Below are positions 1 to 8,204 of a stretch of DNA of 64,000 nucleotides, piece by piece. The notes under the pieces are model-generated. The model saw nothing but the letters and a program-made list of their open reading frames with translations, searched no databases and had not been told where the DNA came from. A program made the translations under genes and the position numbers. The DNA is from Dactylosporangium roseum (lineage in GTDB: Bacteria; Actinomycetota; Actinomycetes; Mycobacteriales; Micromonosporaceae): assembly GCF_025264685.1 (NCBI RefSeq), contig NZ_CP073721.1:6527501-6591500 (forward strand). Reading direction: 5' to 3'. Numbering within the stretch: position 1 is the stretch's first letter; each line of letters starts with the position of its first letter.

Positions 1-2352
1 CGCCTGGTGGTCGGCCGGGGCGGCGGGCGGTTCGCGTTCGGCCACGACCTGGTCCGCGAGACGCTCTACGACGCGCTGCCCGACCAGGAGCGACACGACC
101 GGCACGCGGCCGTGGTGCGGGCCGTCGGGCGGACGCCCACGCTGCGTGACCGGCTGTTCCCGAGTGACCTGGCCCGCCACGCGTATGCGGCCGGCGCGCT
201 GGTCGAGCCGGCCGTCGTGGTCGAGCACCTGCTCGCCGCCGCCCGCGAGGCATCCGGCCGGTTGGCGCCCGAGGAGGCGATGGGCCACCTCCGCCGGGCG
301 CTGGAGCGGGCCGAGGATCCGGCCCGGCGGGTGCTGATCCACCTCGACCTGGCGCAGGAGCTGCTACACGGCGGCGGGCGCCGTGAGTCTTGGGACCACA
401 TCGAGGCCGCCGCGTCTCTGGCCCGCGACGTCGACGACCCGGCGGTGCTGGCCCGGGTGGCGCTGGTGGCCGATCGCCACCGGGGACCGCGCAGCCGCGA
501 GGCGCCGTTGATCGAGCCGCTGCTGCGGGAGGCACACGCCCGGCTCGTCGGCGCCGACGACGGTGACCTGCCGCGCGACCGTCTGGTGGGCGAGCTGATC
601 CGGCACGCCGAGATGCTGGCGCGCGAGAGTCGGAACGACGAGGCACTCGCGTTCAGCCTGTGGAGCCGCCACGACTCGATCTGGCGGCTCGGCTCGGCCC
701 GCGAGCGGGAGGCGCTGCTGTCCGAGATGGAGACCGTGGCCCGGCGCTCCGGCGACAGCCACACCGCGACCTTCGCGGCGTCGCTGCGCTGGGTCGCCCT
801 CCTCGAGCTGGGCGACCCGCGGTACTACGCGCAGCTCCAGACGATGCAGGCGCTCGCGGAGCAGGTCGACGTCGCCCAGGTGCGGCTCGCGCTGGCGATC
901 GACAGCGCCATCATCGCCACGCTGCGCGGTGAGTTCACGGCCGCCGAGACGCTGCTGCACGAGATCCGGCTGCACTTCGACTCCGCCCACGACGACTACG
1001 CCTACATGGGTCACCACGTCCACTGGGCGCTGCACATGCAACGCGGCCGGTTCGCCGAGGCGGGCCGCGTGCTCGGCGACATCTCCGAGGCGCGGGGTCC
1101 CTACCTCGCGCTGGCCGCCGCGTTGACCGCCGCCGCCCAGGGAGACCCCGGCCCGGGGACGCAGCACATCGCGGACAACGCCGGCCGGCCGTGCCCGCCC
1201 TCGATGGAGCCGCTGTTCCTGCGGCTGCTCGCCGAGGTCGCGGTACTCACCGGCGACCCGGCGGCATGCGCCCAGGCCCGCGCGGCGTTCGCACCGCACC
1301 GCGGCCGGTGGCTGGTCTCTGTCTACGGCTGCGACGTCAGCGGCCCGGTCGACCTGTGGGTGGCGATGATCGACGCGGCCGAGGGCCGGTGGCACGACGC
1401 GCTCTCCGGGTTCGCGTCCGCGCGGGCGGCAGCCGACCTGCTCGGGGCGCGACCGTGGTCGCTGACCGCGCGGCTGGGGCTGGCGACGGCCCTTCTGGAC
1501 AGCGGCGCGTCGGCGGTGACGCTGCTGGCCGAGGTCGAGCGCGAGGCGGCCGAGATCGGCATGCCCCATCTGGCCGCCAAGGCCGCCGCCCTGGCCGGCG
1601 GTTCAGGGCTCCCGCCGCCGGCCGCGACGGCCGACGGCGCCGGGCCGCCGAGCCAGGCCGACGCCCGTGTCGGCGGCCCAGGGCTCTCCGGTGCGGCCGG
1701 TGGCACAGGTCTTCCGGGTCCGGCTCTCGCAGACCCGGCCGTTGATGCCGGCCGGGTCGCCGGTGTGTCGACCTCGGCGGGTGGCCGGATCGGATCCGCC
1801 GATCCCGCGGCCGAGTTCCGGCGTGAGGGGGACGTGTGGCGGCTGGCCTTCGCCGGGCGGGTCGTGCACCTGCCCGACGCGAAGGGACTGCGCAACCTCC
1901 ACGTGCTGCTGAGCCGGCCGGGCGACGACATCGCGGCGGTCGAGCTGCTCGACCCGGCCGCGGGGCCGGAGCTCGTCGCGGCCCGGCGGATGGGCGGCGA
2001 CCCGATCATCGACGACGAGGCCAAGGCCCGCTACCGGCGACGGCTCGGTGAGCTCGACGAAGCGATCGACACCGCCTCGCTGCGTGGTGACACCGCCAAG
2101 GTGGACGCCCTGGACGAGGAGCGCCGCGCGCTGATCGGCGAGCTCCGGGTGGCGGCGGGCCTGGCCGGCCGCACCCGCCGCCTGGGCGACGAGGCCGAAC
2201 GCGTCCGTAAGACGGTCACCGCGCGCATCCGGGACGCGCTCCGCAAGATCGACGAGCGCCATCCCGATCTGGGCGCCCACCTCCGTGACGCGGTCTCGAC
2301 CGGCACCACCTGCCGATACGCTCCGCCGGCCGAGGTCCGCTGGCGGTTGTGA
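1..2352 (+). CDS. Large AAA-type ATPase/regulator, C-terminal part (5' end outside window)
   Basis: The reading frame is open from base 1 and ends with TGA at 2350-2352, so about 783 residues of the C-terminal part are visible and the N-terminus lies outside the window. The visible part begins with the tail of an ATPase module (FAFGHDLVRETLYDAL, the usual end of the NTPase region in AfsR/LuxR-like large regulators), continues as a long helical, TPR-like array rich in Ala, Leu and Arg, then a low-complexity Gly/Pro/Ala linker at about bases 1600-1800. It ends in a conserved-looking domain starting at GDVWRLAFAGRVVHLPDAKG, followed by a charged coiled-coil stretch. No HTH is visible at the C-terminus. 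Known family members couple nucleotide binding to transcription control, but the N-terminal domain that would decide its role cannot be seen. Confidence 0.8.
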   Translation, partial: RLVVGRGGGRFAFGHDLVRETLYDALPDQERHDRHAAVVRAVGRTPTLRDRLFPSDLARHAYAAGALVEPAVVVEHLLAAAREASGRLAPEEAMGHLRRALERAEDPARRVLIHLDLAQELLHGGGRRESWDHIEAAASLARDVDDPAVLARVALVADRHRGPRSREAPLIEPLLREAHARLVGADDGDLPRDRLVGELIRHAEMLARESRNDEALAFSLWSRHDSIWRLGSAREREALLSEMETVARRSGDSHTATFAASLRWVALLELGDPRYYAQLQTMQALAEQVDVAQVRLALAIDSAIIATLRGEFTAAETLLHEIRLHFDSAHDDYAYMGHHVHWALHMQRGRFAEAGRVLGDISEARGPYLALAAALTAAAQGDPGPGTQHIADNAGRPCPPSMEPLFLRLLAEVAVLTGDPAACAQARAAFAPHRGRWLVSVYGCDVSGPVDLWVAMIDAAEGRWHDALSGFASARAAADLLGARPWSLTARLGLATALLDSGASAVTLLAEVEREAAEIGMPHLAAKAAALAGGSGLPPPAATADGAGPPSQADARVGGPGLSGAAGGTGLPGPALADPAVDAGRVAGVSTSAGGRIGSADPAAEFRREGDVWRLAFAGRVVHLPDAKGLRNLHVLLSRPGDDIAAVELLDPAAGPELVAARRMGGDPIIDDEAKARYRRRLGELDEAIDTASLRGDTAKVDALDEERRALIGELRVAAGLAGRTRRLGDEAERVRKTVTARIRDALRKIDERHPDLGAHLRDAVSTGTTCRYAPPAEVRWRL

Positions 2353-2423
2353 GCGCGCCCGGACGGCGCCGGGTGTCAGCGCCAGTCGGCCCACCGGGCC
2401 GGCTGAGCCGTGCGCACGGCGCG

Positions 2424-2436
2424 GCTTGCGGCAAGC
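2424..2436. repeat. Inverted repeat in convergent intergenic space
   Basis: GCTTGC and GCAAGC flank a single G. The surrounding 19 bases resemble, from memory, the rifampicin-associated element of actinomycetes, but neither flanking gene starts here, so a promoter role is unsupported. It may only add a hairpin to the termination region. Confidence 0.4.
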
Positions 2437-2477
2437 ACCGCATGCGGCGTCGGCACGTGTCGGCGACCGCACGGAAA

Positions 2478-2508
2478 CGGCCCCGTGCGCGGTTCGCGCA
2501 CGGGGCCG
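2478..2508. terminator. Bidirectional hairpin terminator
   Basis: A perfect 14-bp stem (CGGCCCCGTGCGCG with its complement) closes a GTT loop. It lies between two convergent genes, ending at 2352 on plus and 2543 on minus. There is no T-tract on the plus side, which is usual for GC-rich actinobacteria. Confidence 0.8.
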
Positions 2509-2542
2509 AGGTTCGCGGCCGAAACCGGTAGTGCGGCCCCGC

Positions 2543-3391
2543 TCACTTGCGGTTGTAGCGGTACATCGTCAGGGGGCCGAAGACCAGGACGAAGCCGGCG
2601 CTCCACACCAGGGTCCACATGATGTTCCGGCTGTCGGGGCTGCCCTCCATCACCGAACGGATCGCGGCGACCAGGTGGGTGATCGGGTTGAGCTTGACGA
2701 ACGCCTGGAGCCAGCCGGGCATCGTCCCCGGGTCGACGAAGACGTTGCTGAGGAACGTCAGCGGGAACAGCACCAGCATGCTGACGCCCATGACCGACTT
2801 CTCGCTGCGCAGCACCAGGCCGAACATCGTCCACACCCACGAGAACGCGAACGAGAACACCACGAGCAGGCCGACGCCGGCGGCCACGCCCACCACGCCG
2901 CCCTCCGGGCGGAATCCCATGACGAAGCCCACGCCGAGGATGACCAGGGCGGCGAGGACATAGCGGAGCACGTCGCCGAAGATCATGCCGACGAGCGCCG
3001 CCGGCCGCCATACCGGCAGGGTCCGGAACCGGTCGAACACGCCCTTCTCGATGTCGGTGTTGAGGCCCACCCCGGTGTACATCGTGATCATCACGACGCT
3101 CGTCACCATGATGCCGGGCAGGAAGAACTGCAGGTAGGCACCGGTGCTGCCGGCGAGCGCACCGCCGAACAGATAGGTGAACATCAGCGTCATGATGATC
3201 GGGAACGCCGTCACGTCGAAGAGCTGCTCCGGCACGTGCTTGATCTTGAGCATCGCCCGCCAGCCGAACGTCACCGACGCCGACAGGGCGCTCGGCCTCG
3301 GCGGCCGGGCACCGGGTGCGAGGACGGCACCCAGCGTCTCCGGAGACGGCACGTAGACCGTCTGCGTATCCGACGTCGTGGTGGTGGTCAT
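2543..3391 (-). CDS. ABC-2 type exporter permease, DrrB-like
   Basis: This 282-residue integral membrane protein has the ABC-2 permease layout: a cytoplasmic N-terminus of about 55 residues, then six hydrophobic segments, with the family-typical stretch [17 protein letters not shown] between segments 2 and 3. It forms the membrane part of a drug or lipid exporter with the ATPase encoded just upstream; the two genes overlap by 4 bases (ATGA), which implies translational coupling. Relatives include the daunorubicin exporter subunit DrrB. The substrate cannot be read from sequence. A second, similar pair occurs at 51118-52940 in this window. The start ATG at 3391 is fixed by the overlap. Confidence 0.88.
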   Translation of the reverse strand: MTTTTTSDTQTVYVPSPETLGAVLAPGARPPRPSALSASVTFGWRAMLKIKHVPEQLFDVTAFPIIMTLMFTYLFGGALAGSTGAYLQFFLPGIMVTSVVMITMYTGVGLNTDIEKGVFDRFRTLPVWRPAALVGMIFGDVLRYVLAALVILGVGFVMGFRPEGGVVGVAAGVGLLVVFSFAFSWVWTMFGLVLRSEKSVMGVSMLVLFPLTFLSNVFVDPGTMPGWLQAFVKLNPITHLVAAIRSVMEGSPDSRNIMWTLVWSAGFVLVFGPLTMYRYNRK

Positions 3392-4389
3392 CGAACAGCC
3401 TCCATCTCAGCGGTACCGGCGGGCGCGGCCGGGCGGTCGGTCAGGGCCAGGAACACCTCGTCGAGGCTGGGCTGGCCGAGGGAGAAGTTGTCGACGACGA
3501 TGCCGGCCCCGGCGAGCTCGGACAGCACCCGGGAGGCCTGGTTGCTGGCCTCGAAGTCGGAGCCGTCGACCCGTGCGGTCAGCGCCACCGGGTCGGCCTC
3601 GGGCTCGACGGCGGCGCCGAGCGCACGCGTCAGCACCTCCTGCGCGAGTGCCCGCGACGAGGCGTCCCGGAGGCGCACGTGGATCGTGCCGGAGCCGATC
3701 GAGGACTTGAGCTCACCGGGCGTGCCCTCGGCGATCACCTTGCCGTGGTCGACGACGGCGATCCGCGACGCCAGCCGGTCGGCCTCCTCGAGGTACTGCG
3801 TGGTGAGCAGCACCGTCGTGCCCTGCGCCACGACCGCGCGCACGATCTCCCAGACCTGGCTGCGGCTGCGCGGGTCGAGACCGGTCGTCGGCTCGTCGAG
3901 GAACAGCAGCTCGGGCGTGTTGAGAATGCTCGCCGCGATGTCGATGCGCCGCCGCATGCCGCCGGAATACTTCTTGACCTGGCGCCCGGCGGCGTCGGTC
4001 AGCCCGAACGCGGCCAGCAGCCCGTCGGCCCGCTCCCGGGCGGACGACTTGCGGTGGCCGAGCAGCCGGCCGAGCAGGACGAGGTTTTCGAAGCCGGTCA
4101 GATCCTCGTCGACCGACGCGTACTGACCGGTGAGGCTCACCTTGGCGCGCACGGCGTCGGCGTCGCGCACCACGTCGTGCCCGAACACCCTCGCCGAGCC
4201 CCCGTCGGGCCGGCTCAGCGTGGCCAGCACCCGCACGGCCGTGGTCTTGCCGGCGCCGTTGGGGCCCAGCAGACCGTAGACGCTGCCGGCCGGGATGTGC
4301 AGGTCGACGCCGTCCAGCGCACGTGTCTCGCCGAACGTCTTGACCAGTCCCTTCGCCTCGATCGCGGGGCTGGCTGGTCGGTCAGTCAT
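3388..4389 (-). CDS. ABC exporter ATP-binding protein, DrrA-like
   Basis: The 333-residue ATPase powers the permease encoded next to it. Walker A (GPNGAGKTT, about residues 42-50), the signature [10 protein letters not shown], Walker B followed by [11 protein letters not shown], and the DrrA-type C-terminal extension ending with [11 protein letters not shown] are all visible. I chose the ATG at 4389 because GGAGGGAAG sits a few bases upstream; a GTG at 4425 would add 12 residues unlike the family. The gene follows a flavin reductase gene on the same strand after a gap of about 30 bases, so co-transcription with it is possible. Family members export anthracyclines and other hydrophobic compounds; here the substrate is unknown. 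Confidence 0.9.
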   Translation of the reverse strand: MTDRPASPAIEAKGLVKTFGETRALDGVDLHIPAGSVYGLLGPNGAGKTTAVRVLATLSRPDGGSARVFGHDVVRDADAVRAKVSLTGQYASVDEDLTGFENLVLLGRLLGHRKSSARERADGLLAAFGLTDAAGRQVKKYSGGMRRRIDIAASILNTPELLFLDEPTTGLDPRSRSQVWEIVRAVVAQGTTVLLTTQYLEEADRLASRIAVVDHGKVIAEGTPGELKSSIGSGTIHVRLRDASSRALAQEVLTRALGAAVEPEADPVALTARVDGSDFEASNQASRVLSELAGAGIVVDNFSLGQPSLDEVFLALTDRPAAPAGTAEMEAVR

Positions 4390-4421
4390 GATCTTCCCTC
4401 CGTGGGATCCGTGCGTACTTT

Positions 4422-4991
4422 TCACGAGACATAGGGGCGGGCCGCGCGCCCCTCACGCAGCGTCAGACCCCACCAGCAGAGCTGATCGAGCAGGACGTGG
4501 GCGGCCTGGACCGGGGCGTCGCCGCCGAGCAGCCGCTCCAGGTCGCCGTCGTCGTCCAGCAGGTCGACGCCGACACCGTCACGCATGGTGACCGTGTGCA
4601 GGGCCGTGAACACCGTCCGGAGCTGGTCGACCGCGTGCAGTCCCTCCGAGCGGCAGCCGTACGAAACGAACCCGACCGGCTTGGCGTGCCACTCGTCGTA
4701 AGCGAAGTCGATCGCCTGCTTCAACGAGGCGGGAAAACTGTGGTTGTACTCCGGCGTCACCACCACGAAGGCGTCGGCGCGCTCCACCTCGGCCGCGAAC
4801 GCCGCCATCTGCGGCGTCGCCTCCGCCGGATAGCCCGGCGGAAACGCGAACCCGGCGATGTCGATCACCGAGACCAGCACCTCGTCACGGCGCCCGGCCT
4901 CGGCGACGAACCAGCGCGCGATACGGTCGCCGACCCGACCCTCCCGGGCGCTGCCGATGATCACGGCCAGGTGCAGCGGTCTGTCCTTCAT
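4422..4991 (-). CDS. NADPH-dependent FMN reductase family protein
   Basis: The protein has 189 residues and a flavodoxin-like fold. It starts [16 protein letters not shown], the phosphate-binding loop of the FMN reductase family, and contains [21 protein letters not shown], the family signature for flavin binding. It probably reduces FMN, quinones or a related acceptor with NAD(P)H in the cytoplasm. GGGAGG lies ahead of the ATG at 4991. The gene diverges from a deazaflavin-type oxidoreductase at 5108, and a perfect palindrome stands between them (5030-5050), so the two redox genes may share one regulator. The ABC exporter genes follow on the same strand. Confidence 0.88.
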   Translation of the reverse strand: MKDRPLHLAVIIGSAREGRVGDRIARWFVAEAGRRDEVLVSVIDIAGFAFPPGYPAEATPQMAAFAAEVERADAFVVVTPEYNHSFPASLKQAIDFAYDEWHAKPVGFVSYGCRSEGLHAVDQLRTVFTALHTVTMRDGVGVDLLDDDGDLERLLGGDAPVQAAHVLLDQLCWWGLTLREGRAARPYVS

Positions 4992-5029
4992 GGCGGCACC
5001 TCCCTGTCATCCTGGAGGCGCGAGACGGC

Positions 5030-5050
5030 CCGCTAGATCAGATCTAGCGG
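5030..5050. promoter_or_regulatory. Perfect palindrome between two divergent redox genes
   Basis: The arms CCGCTAGATC and GATCTAGCGG surround a single A. With C5030 bulged, ACGGC (5025-5029) also pairs with GCCGT (5050-5054), so the symmetric region could form a 14-bp imperfect hairpin. The site lies 38 bases upstream of the minus-strand flavin reductase start and 57 bases upstream of the plus-strand start at 5108, the position expected for a dimeric repressor site that controls both genes. The regulator is not identified; no regulator gene is adjacent. Confidence 0.6.
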
Positions 5051-5107
5051 CCGTGCCGGGCGCTACCTCCGGCGAGCTTCGAGTCACAGCCAGAGACGGA
5101 GACCCTG

Positions 5108-5482
5108 ATGCCGATGCCACGGTGGTGGGGGCACGTGAACAAGAGGCTGTTCAACCCTCGCGCGATCGCGGGCGGGAGGTGGCCGGTGCTGCTGCACGTC
5201 GGTCGTGTTTCCGGCGCGACGTGCCGCACGCCGATCGACGCGCATCCCGTCGAAGGTGGCTATCTGTTCGTTCTGGTGTACGGATCACGCTCGGACTGGG
5301 TGCGAAACGTCCTGGCAGCCGGCGGTGCGCGGCTCCAGGTCGGCGGGAGGGAGGTGGAACTCGCCGCCCCGCGCCTCGTCGGGGAGAGCGAGGCGTTCCG
5401 GGCCCTCCCCGACACGGTGGCACGCCCCCCGAGGCTGCTCCGCATCACCGAGTTCCTCCGGATGGGCCTGGTCGCAGGCTGA
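5108..5482 (+). CDS. Nitroreductase/deazaflavin-dependent (Ddn-like) oxidoreductase
   Basis: This 124-residue protein matches the short split-barrel family of Ddn and its relatives (DUF385), which use the deazaflavin cofactor F420 to reduce quinones or nitro compounds. The family pattern is visible: WPVLLHVGRVSG, then TPIDAHPVEGGYLFVLVYGS, then SDWVRNVLAAGGARL and a C-terminal helix. Length is slightly short for the family. GGAGA precedes the ATG at a workable distance. It diverges from an FMN reductase gene across a 21-base palindrome. Its use of F420 is family knowledge and not proven for this member; some relatives bind FMN or heme-degradation substrates. Confidence 0.8.
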   Translation: MPMPRWWGHVNKRLFNPRAIAGGRWPVLLHVGRVSGATCRTPIDAHPVEGGYLFVLVYGSRSDWVRNVLAAGGARLQVGGREVELAAPRLVGESEAFRALPDTVARPPRLLRITEFLRMGLVAG

Positions 5483-5550
5483 CGCGGCCCGGTCGTCACG
5501 ACCTTGAGGTTGGCCGGGAGCGGGTGCTCGGGCCGTCGCGTCCTCGGCTC

Positions 5551-6882
5551 CTACGGGTTCGCCGGACTTTCGACCTGTTCCGGGCTCGGGCGGATCGGCA
5601 GTAACGTCCGGCTGCGTCCAGGCCGTGGGTATGCTTCCGCGGCAGCGGCGAGGCGTTGGGCGTGTTCGCGTTGGCGTTGCCAGTGTCCGTAGAGGGCGCC
5701 TTGTTGGGAGAGTCGGTCGACGGCGCGGATGGTTTCGGGGTCGACGTCGCCGGGTGGGGCGTCGCGCCAGGGGGTGCCGGGCAGGGGCATGAAGGTGTGG
5801 GCATGGATGCGGGCGCCGAGTTCGGCGAGTTCGCGGGCGAGAGTGAGGGAGGCGTCGACGTCTTCTTGGTCTTCGCCGGGCATGCCGAAGATCATGTCGA
5901 CGTTGATCCGGAAGCCTTCCTCGACCCCGAGCCGGATGGCGCGTTTGACTTCTTCGACGCCGTGGCCGCGTTTCGCCGCGTCGAGGACCCGGTCGGAGCC
6001 GGACTGCGCGCCGACGATGATGTTGTTGTTCGAGCAGTACTTCTTGACGAGTTGCAACGCCTCACGGCTGACGTGCTCGGGGCGGATCTCGCTGGGGAAC
6101 GAGCCGAAGAAGACCCGCCCGTCGGGGCCAAGGCCTTCCTTGCAGGTGGCGAGGAGTTCCTCGACGGCGGCGAGGTTCGGTGACTCGTCCTGGCTGCCGT
6201 AGGACAGCGCGGTGGGGGTGATGAACCGGACGTCGCGCAGCCCGCGCTCGCGCATCCGGTCGACGTGCCAGCGGACGTTGTCGACGCTGCGGTGCCGGAA
6301 CCGGGCCGAGAACATGAAGGGCGTCTGGCAGAACCTGCACGCGTAGACGCATCCCCGCGTGATTTCGATGGGGTTTATGCGCTTGTACGTGAGCGGGAAC
6401 GCCCGGTACGTCCCCAGCGGCTCGCGGTGCGCCTTGCCGGTTCGTTGCAGGGTGCCGTGCTCGTCGCGGTACACCAGGCCCTGGATGCCCGCCGGGTCGC
6501 CTGCGCTGTCGACGAGTGACAGCAAGGTGCTCTCCCCCTCGCCGACCGCGGCGATGTCCCAGCCAGCGTCGAGGGTCTGCACCGGCTCCGCGGTGGCGTG
6601 CACGCCGCCCGCCACGTGCACGGCCCCGGGCGCAGCGGCCCTGATGCCCGCCAGCTCCTCCGCCAGCGCGGCCGCGTCGGGCGAGTAGAACGACCACAGC
6701 ACGAGCACCTTGGCCGCCTTCGCGGCCCGGATCGCCTCGACGGTGGCCGCGGCCGTCTCGGCGAAGACGACCTCGTAGGCGGTTGCGGTTTCGTGCTCCT
6801 CCAACGCAGCGAGCAGCACGTGGTGGCCATAGGTTACCGCCTTGCGGTACCGCAGGATCAACGTCAGGTCGCAGCCGCCCAC
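5551..6882 (-). CDS. B12-binding/radical SAM protein, MJ_1487-like family
   Basis: About 443 residues. An N-terminal cobalamin-binding-like domain (CDLTLILRYRK onward, with VLVLWSFYSPDAAALAEEL and VHVAGGVHATAEP) is followed by a radical SAM domain with the cluster motif CVYACRFC. After it come the usual elements of the fold, including VGAQSGSDRVLDAAKRGH and INVDMIFGMPGE. The architecture fits the single-copy family called TIGR04013, best known from methanogens and scattered bacteria; its reaction is unknown. I chose the GTG at 6882 because AGGA precedes it and the family begins near here; an upstream GTG at 6927 would add 15 residues. It lies downstream of the HEPN gene on the same strand and may be co-transcribed with it. 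Confidence 0.78.
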   Translation of the reverse strand: MGGCDLTLILRYRKAVTYGHHVLLAALEEHETATAYEVVFAETAAATVEAIRAAKAAKVLVLWSFYSPDAAALAEELAGIRAAAPGAVHVAGGVHATAEPVQTLDAGWDIAAVGEGESTLLSLVDSAGDPAGIQGLVYRDEHGTLQRTGKAHREPLGTYRAFPLTYKRINPIEITRGCVYACRFCQTPFMFSARFRHRSVDNVRWHVDRMRERGLRDVRFITPTALSYGSQDESPNLAAVEELLATCKEGLGPDGRVFFGSFPSEIRPEHVSREALQLVKKYCSNNNIIVGAQSGSDRVLDAAKRGHGVEEVKRAIRLGVEEGFRINVDMIFGMPGEDQEDVDASLTLARELAELGARIHAHTFMPLPGTPWRDAPPGDVDPETIRAVDRLSQQGALYGHWQRQREHAQRLAAAAEAYPRPGRSRTLLPIRPSPEQVESPANP

Positions 6883-6959
6883 CGCGCCATCCTGCCAGAA
6901 CTCTCGACCAACGCCGGAGCCTGGCACGCCTGACGTTGCTGTGACTGCTTGTGCGGCGT

Positions 6960-7424
6960 TCAGAACGGGCTCATCTGATCCAGAACCCGGGCCGCCAGGT
7001 CGAGGATCTGTTCGACCTTGGGAACGTCGCGCTCCACTTCGTCCGCGCTGATGCTCGGCGCCGAGGCTGACGGGTATTCGACCTGGTTGCGGCGACGGCG
7101 GAGGCGGTCGAACGGGCGCAACACCCCGCCGAGCGGCGGATCGAGCTGCGCCGTGACTGCCTCGCGGACCGCGATGTGGCCGCCTCGGCTCGTCGCCCGC
7201 AGGCCCTGGTTCTCCAGCACAGCGGCCAACGATTTGCGGGCACCGTCGTAGAGCAACTGATACGCGCCGGCCGGGTCGGAGTCCGCGATGGCGTCCGCGG
7301 ACGCGAGATGCCGGCGGGCTTGGGCCAACAGAACGTCGGCGTGGTCGCGGCTGGCCGGCACGCGCTCCAGCTCACCCCGAGCAATCATGCCGTCCAGGGC
7401 CTCTCGCCCCTGTTGCCATCTCAC
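6960..7424 (-). CDS. HEPN-domain protein, toxin-like partner of MNT
   Basis: This 154-residue helical protein fits the HEPN family: repeated helices with ADVLLAQARRHLASADAIADSDPAGAYQ and a C-terminal helix containing the signature region RRRRNQVEYP at about 109-118. In characterised type VII systems HEPN proteins are RNases with an R-x4-H-x-Y motif, silenced when the partner MNT enzyme adds AMP to the tyrosine. Here the arginine and tyrosine are kept but the histidine position reads Val, so RNase activity is doubtful. The GTG at 7424 overlaps the stop of the MNT gene (GTGA), implying coupled translation. The partner order here is antitoxin-like gene first. Confidence 0.75.
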   Translation of the reverse strand: MRWQQGREALDGMIARGELERVPASRDHADVLLAQARRHLASADAIADSDPAGAYQLLYDGARKSLAAVLENQGLRATSRGGHIAVREAVTAQLDPPLGGVLRPFDRLRRRRNQVEYPSASAPSISADEVERDVPKVEQILDLAARVLDQMSPF

Positions 7425-8023
7425 GATCGGTCTCCAGCCTCCAGGATCGGGTACGACGGGCGGGAACGCACCGACGCGAGGAAGGGATCGTCGTCCGCCG
7501 ACCGCCACGCGGCGGCGGAGACACGATGCACGTTGACCTCTCGGCCGAGTCGCCGCTCGGCGGACCGGGCCGCGTCCGCCAGGTCGTCGTCGTCGGCGTC
7601 GCCTACCACCAGCACATCGACGTCGCGGGGCGCAGGTCCGGCGGTGCCGGTGTAGCGGGCCGCCCACGAGCCGTAGATGTACGCCTCGTCGACACCACCG
7701 ATCCCCGACAGCAGATCGGTCAGGACGGCCGCTGGGCCATAGGTCAGCGCCAGCAGTTCCGTGAGCGGACGGGCGAGCGGATTGTTGAGATCCGCCCCGA
7801 CCAGGCGCAACCGCCCCCGCCGCTCCTCGCGCACGAGGCCGGCTGCCGCAAGGTGGCTGACCTCCCGGCTGATGGTCGACTGGGAAACCTTGAACCGGCG
7901 GGCCAATTCGACCACTGAACTGCTCGTCTCCGGGTGCAGGAACAGCCAGGCCAGCAGCTCGCCGATCAACGGCGAGCGCAGCAGGGGTAGCAGCCGAGAC
8001 CTTACTTGCACAGTCTGCATCAT
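7421..8023 (-). CDS. Winged-helix/nucleotidyltransferase (MNT) antitoxin-like protein
   Basis: The 200-residue protein fuses two parts. Residues about 12-75 form an ArsR/MarR-like winged helix (VVELARRFKVSQSTISREVSHLAAAGLV). From about residue 112 follows a minimal nucleotidyltransferase with YGSW at 117-120 and D134/D136 in RDVDVLVV. The spacing between GS and the acidic pair is longer than in classical MntA. Known MNT antitoxins AMPylate their HEPN toxin; the helix fusion suggests that this one also binds its own promoter. Two repeats of the form TTGCA-N5-TGCA(A/T) overlap and precede the start. ATG occurs at both 8023 and 8020; no clear Shine-Dalgarno sequence is present. The HEPN gene follows with overlap. 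Confidence 0.78.
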   Translation of the reverse strand: MMQTVQVRSRLLPLLRSPLIGELLAWLFLHPETSSSVVELARRFKVSQSTISREVSHLAAAGLVREERRGRLRLVGADLNNPLARPLTELLALTYGPAAVLTDLLSGIGGVDEAYIYGSWAARYTGTAGPAPRDVDVLVVGDADDDDLADAARSAERRLGREVNVHRVSAAAWRSADDDPFLASVRSRPSYPILEAGDRS

Positions 8024-8041
8024 ATCTTGCAGCTAGTGCAA
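8006..8041. promoter_or_regulatory. Pair of operator-like repeats TTGCA-N5-TGCA(A/T)
   Basis: TTGCA-CAGTC-TGCAT (8006-8020) and TTGCA-GCTAG-TGCAA (8027-8041) begin exactly 21 bases apart, two helical turns. One overlaps the start codon of the winged-helix MNT gene and the other lies immediately upstream. This is the layout of an autoregulatory operator for a dimeric winged-helix protein. Binding is inferred. Confidence 0.55.
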
Positions 8042-8078
8042 ACGTGGGCCATCCGGCCGGCAGAGCTCTCCGGTGGCG

Positions 8079-8185
8079 AGCGGCGGCGGAGCGGCGGCGG
8101 AGCGGCGGCGGAGCGGCGGCGGAGCGGCGGCGGAGCGGCGGCGGAGCGGCGGCGGAGCGGCGGCGGAGCGGCGGCGGAGCGGCGG
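8079..8185. repeat. 11-bp tandem repeat array, ten copies
   Basis: The unit AGCGGCGGCGG recurs without a mismatch with its A at 8079, 8090, 8101, 8112, 8123, 8134, 8145, 8156, 8167 and 8178; the last copy is cut short after 8 bases. The array fills the space between the divergent MNT and ParA genes and ends 19 bases before the ParA start. The period is close to one DNA turn, so a bound protein would see every copy on one face. It is not a multiple of three, so it is not a coding repeat. A partition site, an operator array or simple slippage are possible. Confidence 0.85.
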
Positions 8186-8204
8186 TGAATGGCATGCTGC
8201 AACG

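Noticed and set aside
2421-2439. Sequence GCGGCTTGCGGCAAGCACC resembling the rifampicin-associated element
   Set aside because: It agrees with the consensus I remember (GGGGCTTGCGGCAAGGCCC) at most positions, but it lies between two convergent gene ends, so no gene starts downstream on either strand. Neither HelD-like gene has the element upstream.
8073-8204. N-terminal extension of the ParA frame through the 11-bp repeats
   Set aside because: The repeat reads as an Ala/Gly/Arg/Glu repeat in all frames and has no family similarity; the conserved ParA start is at 8205.
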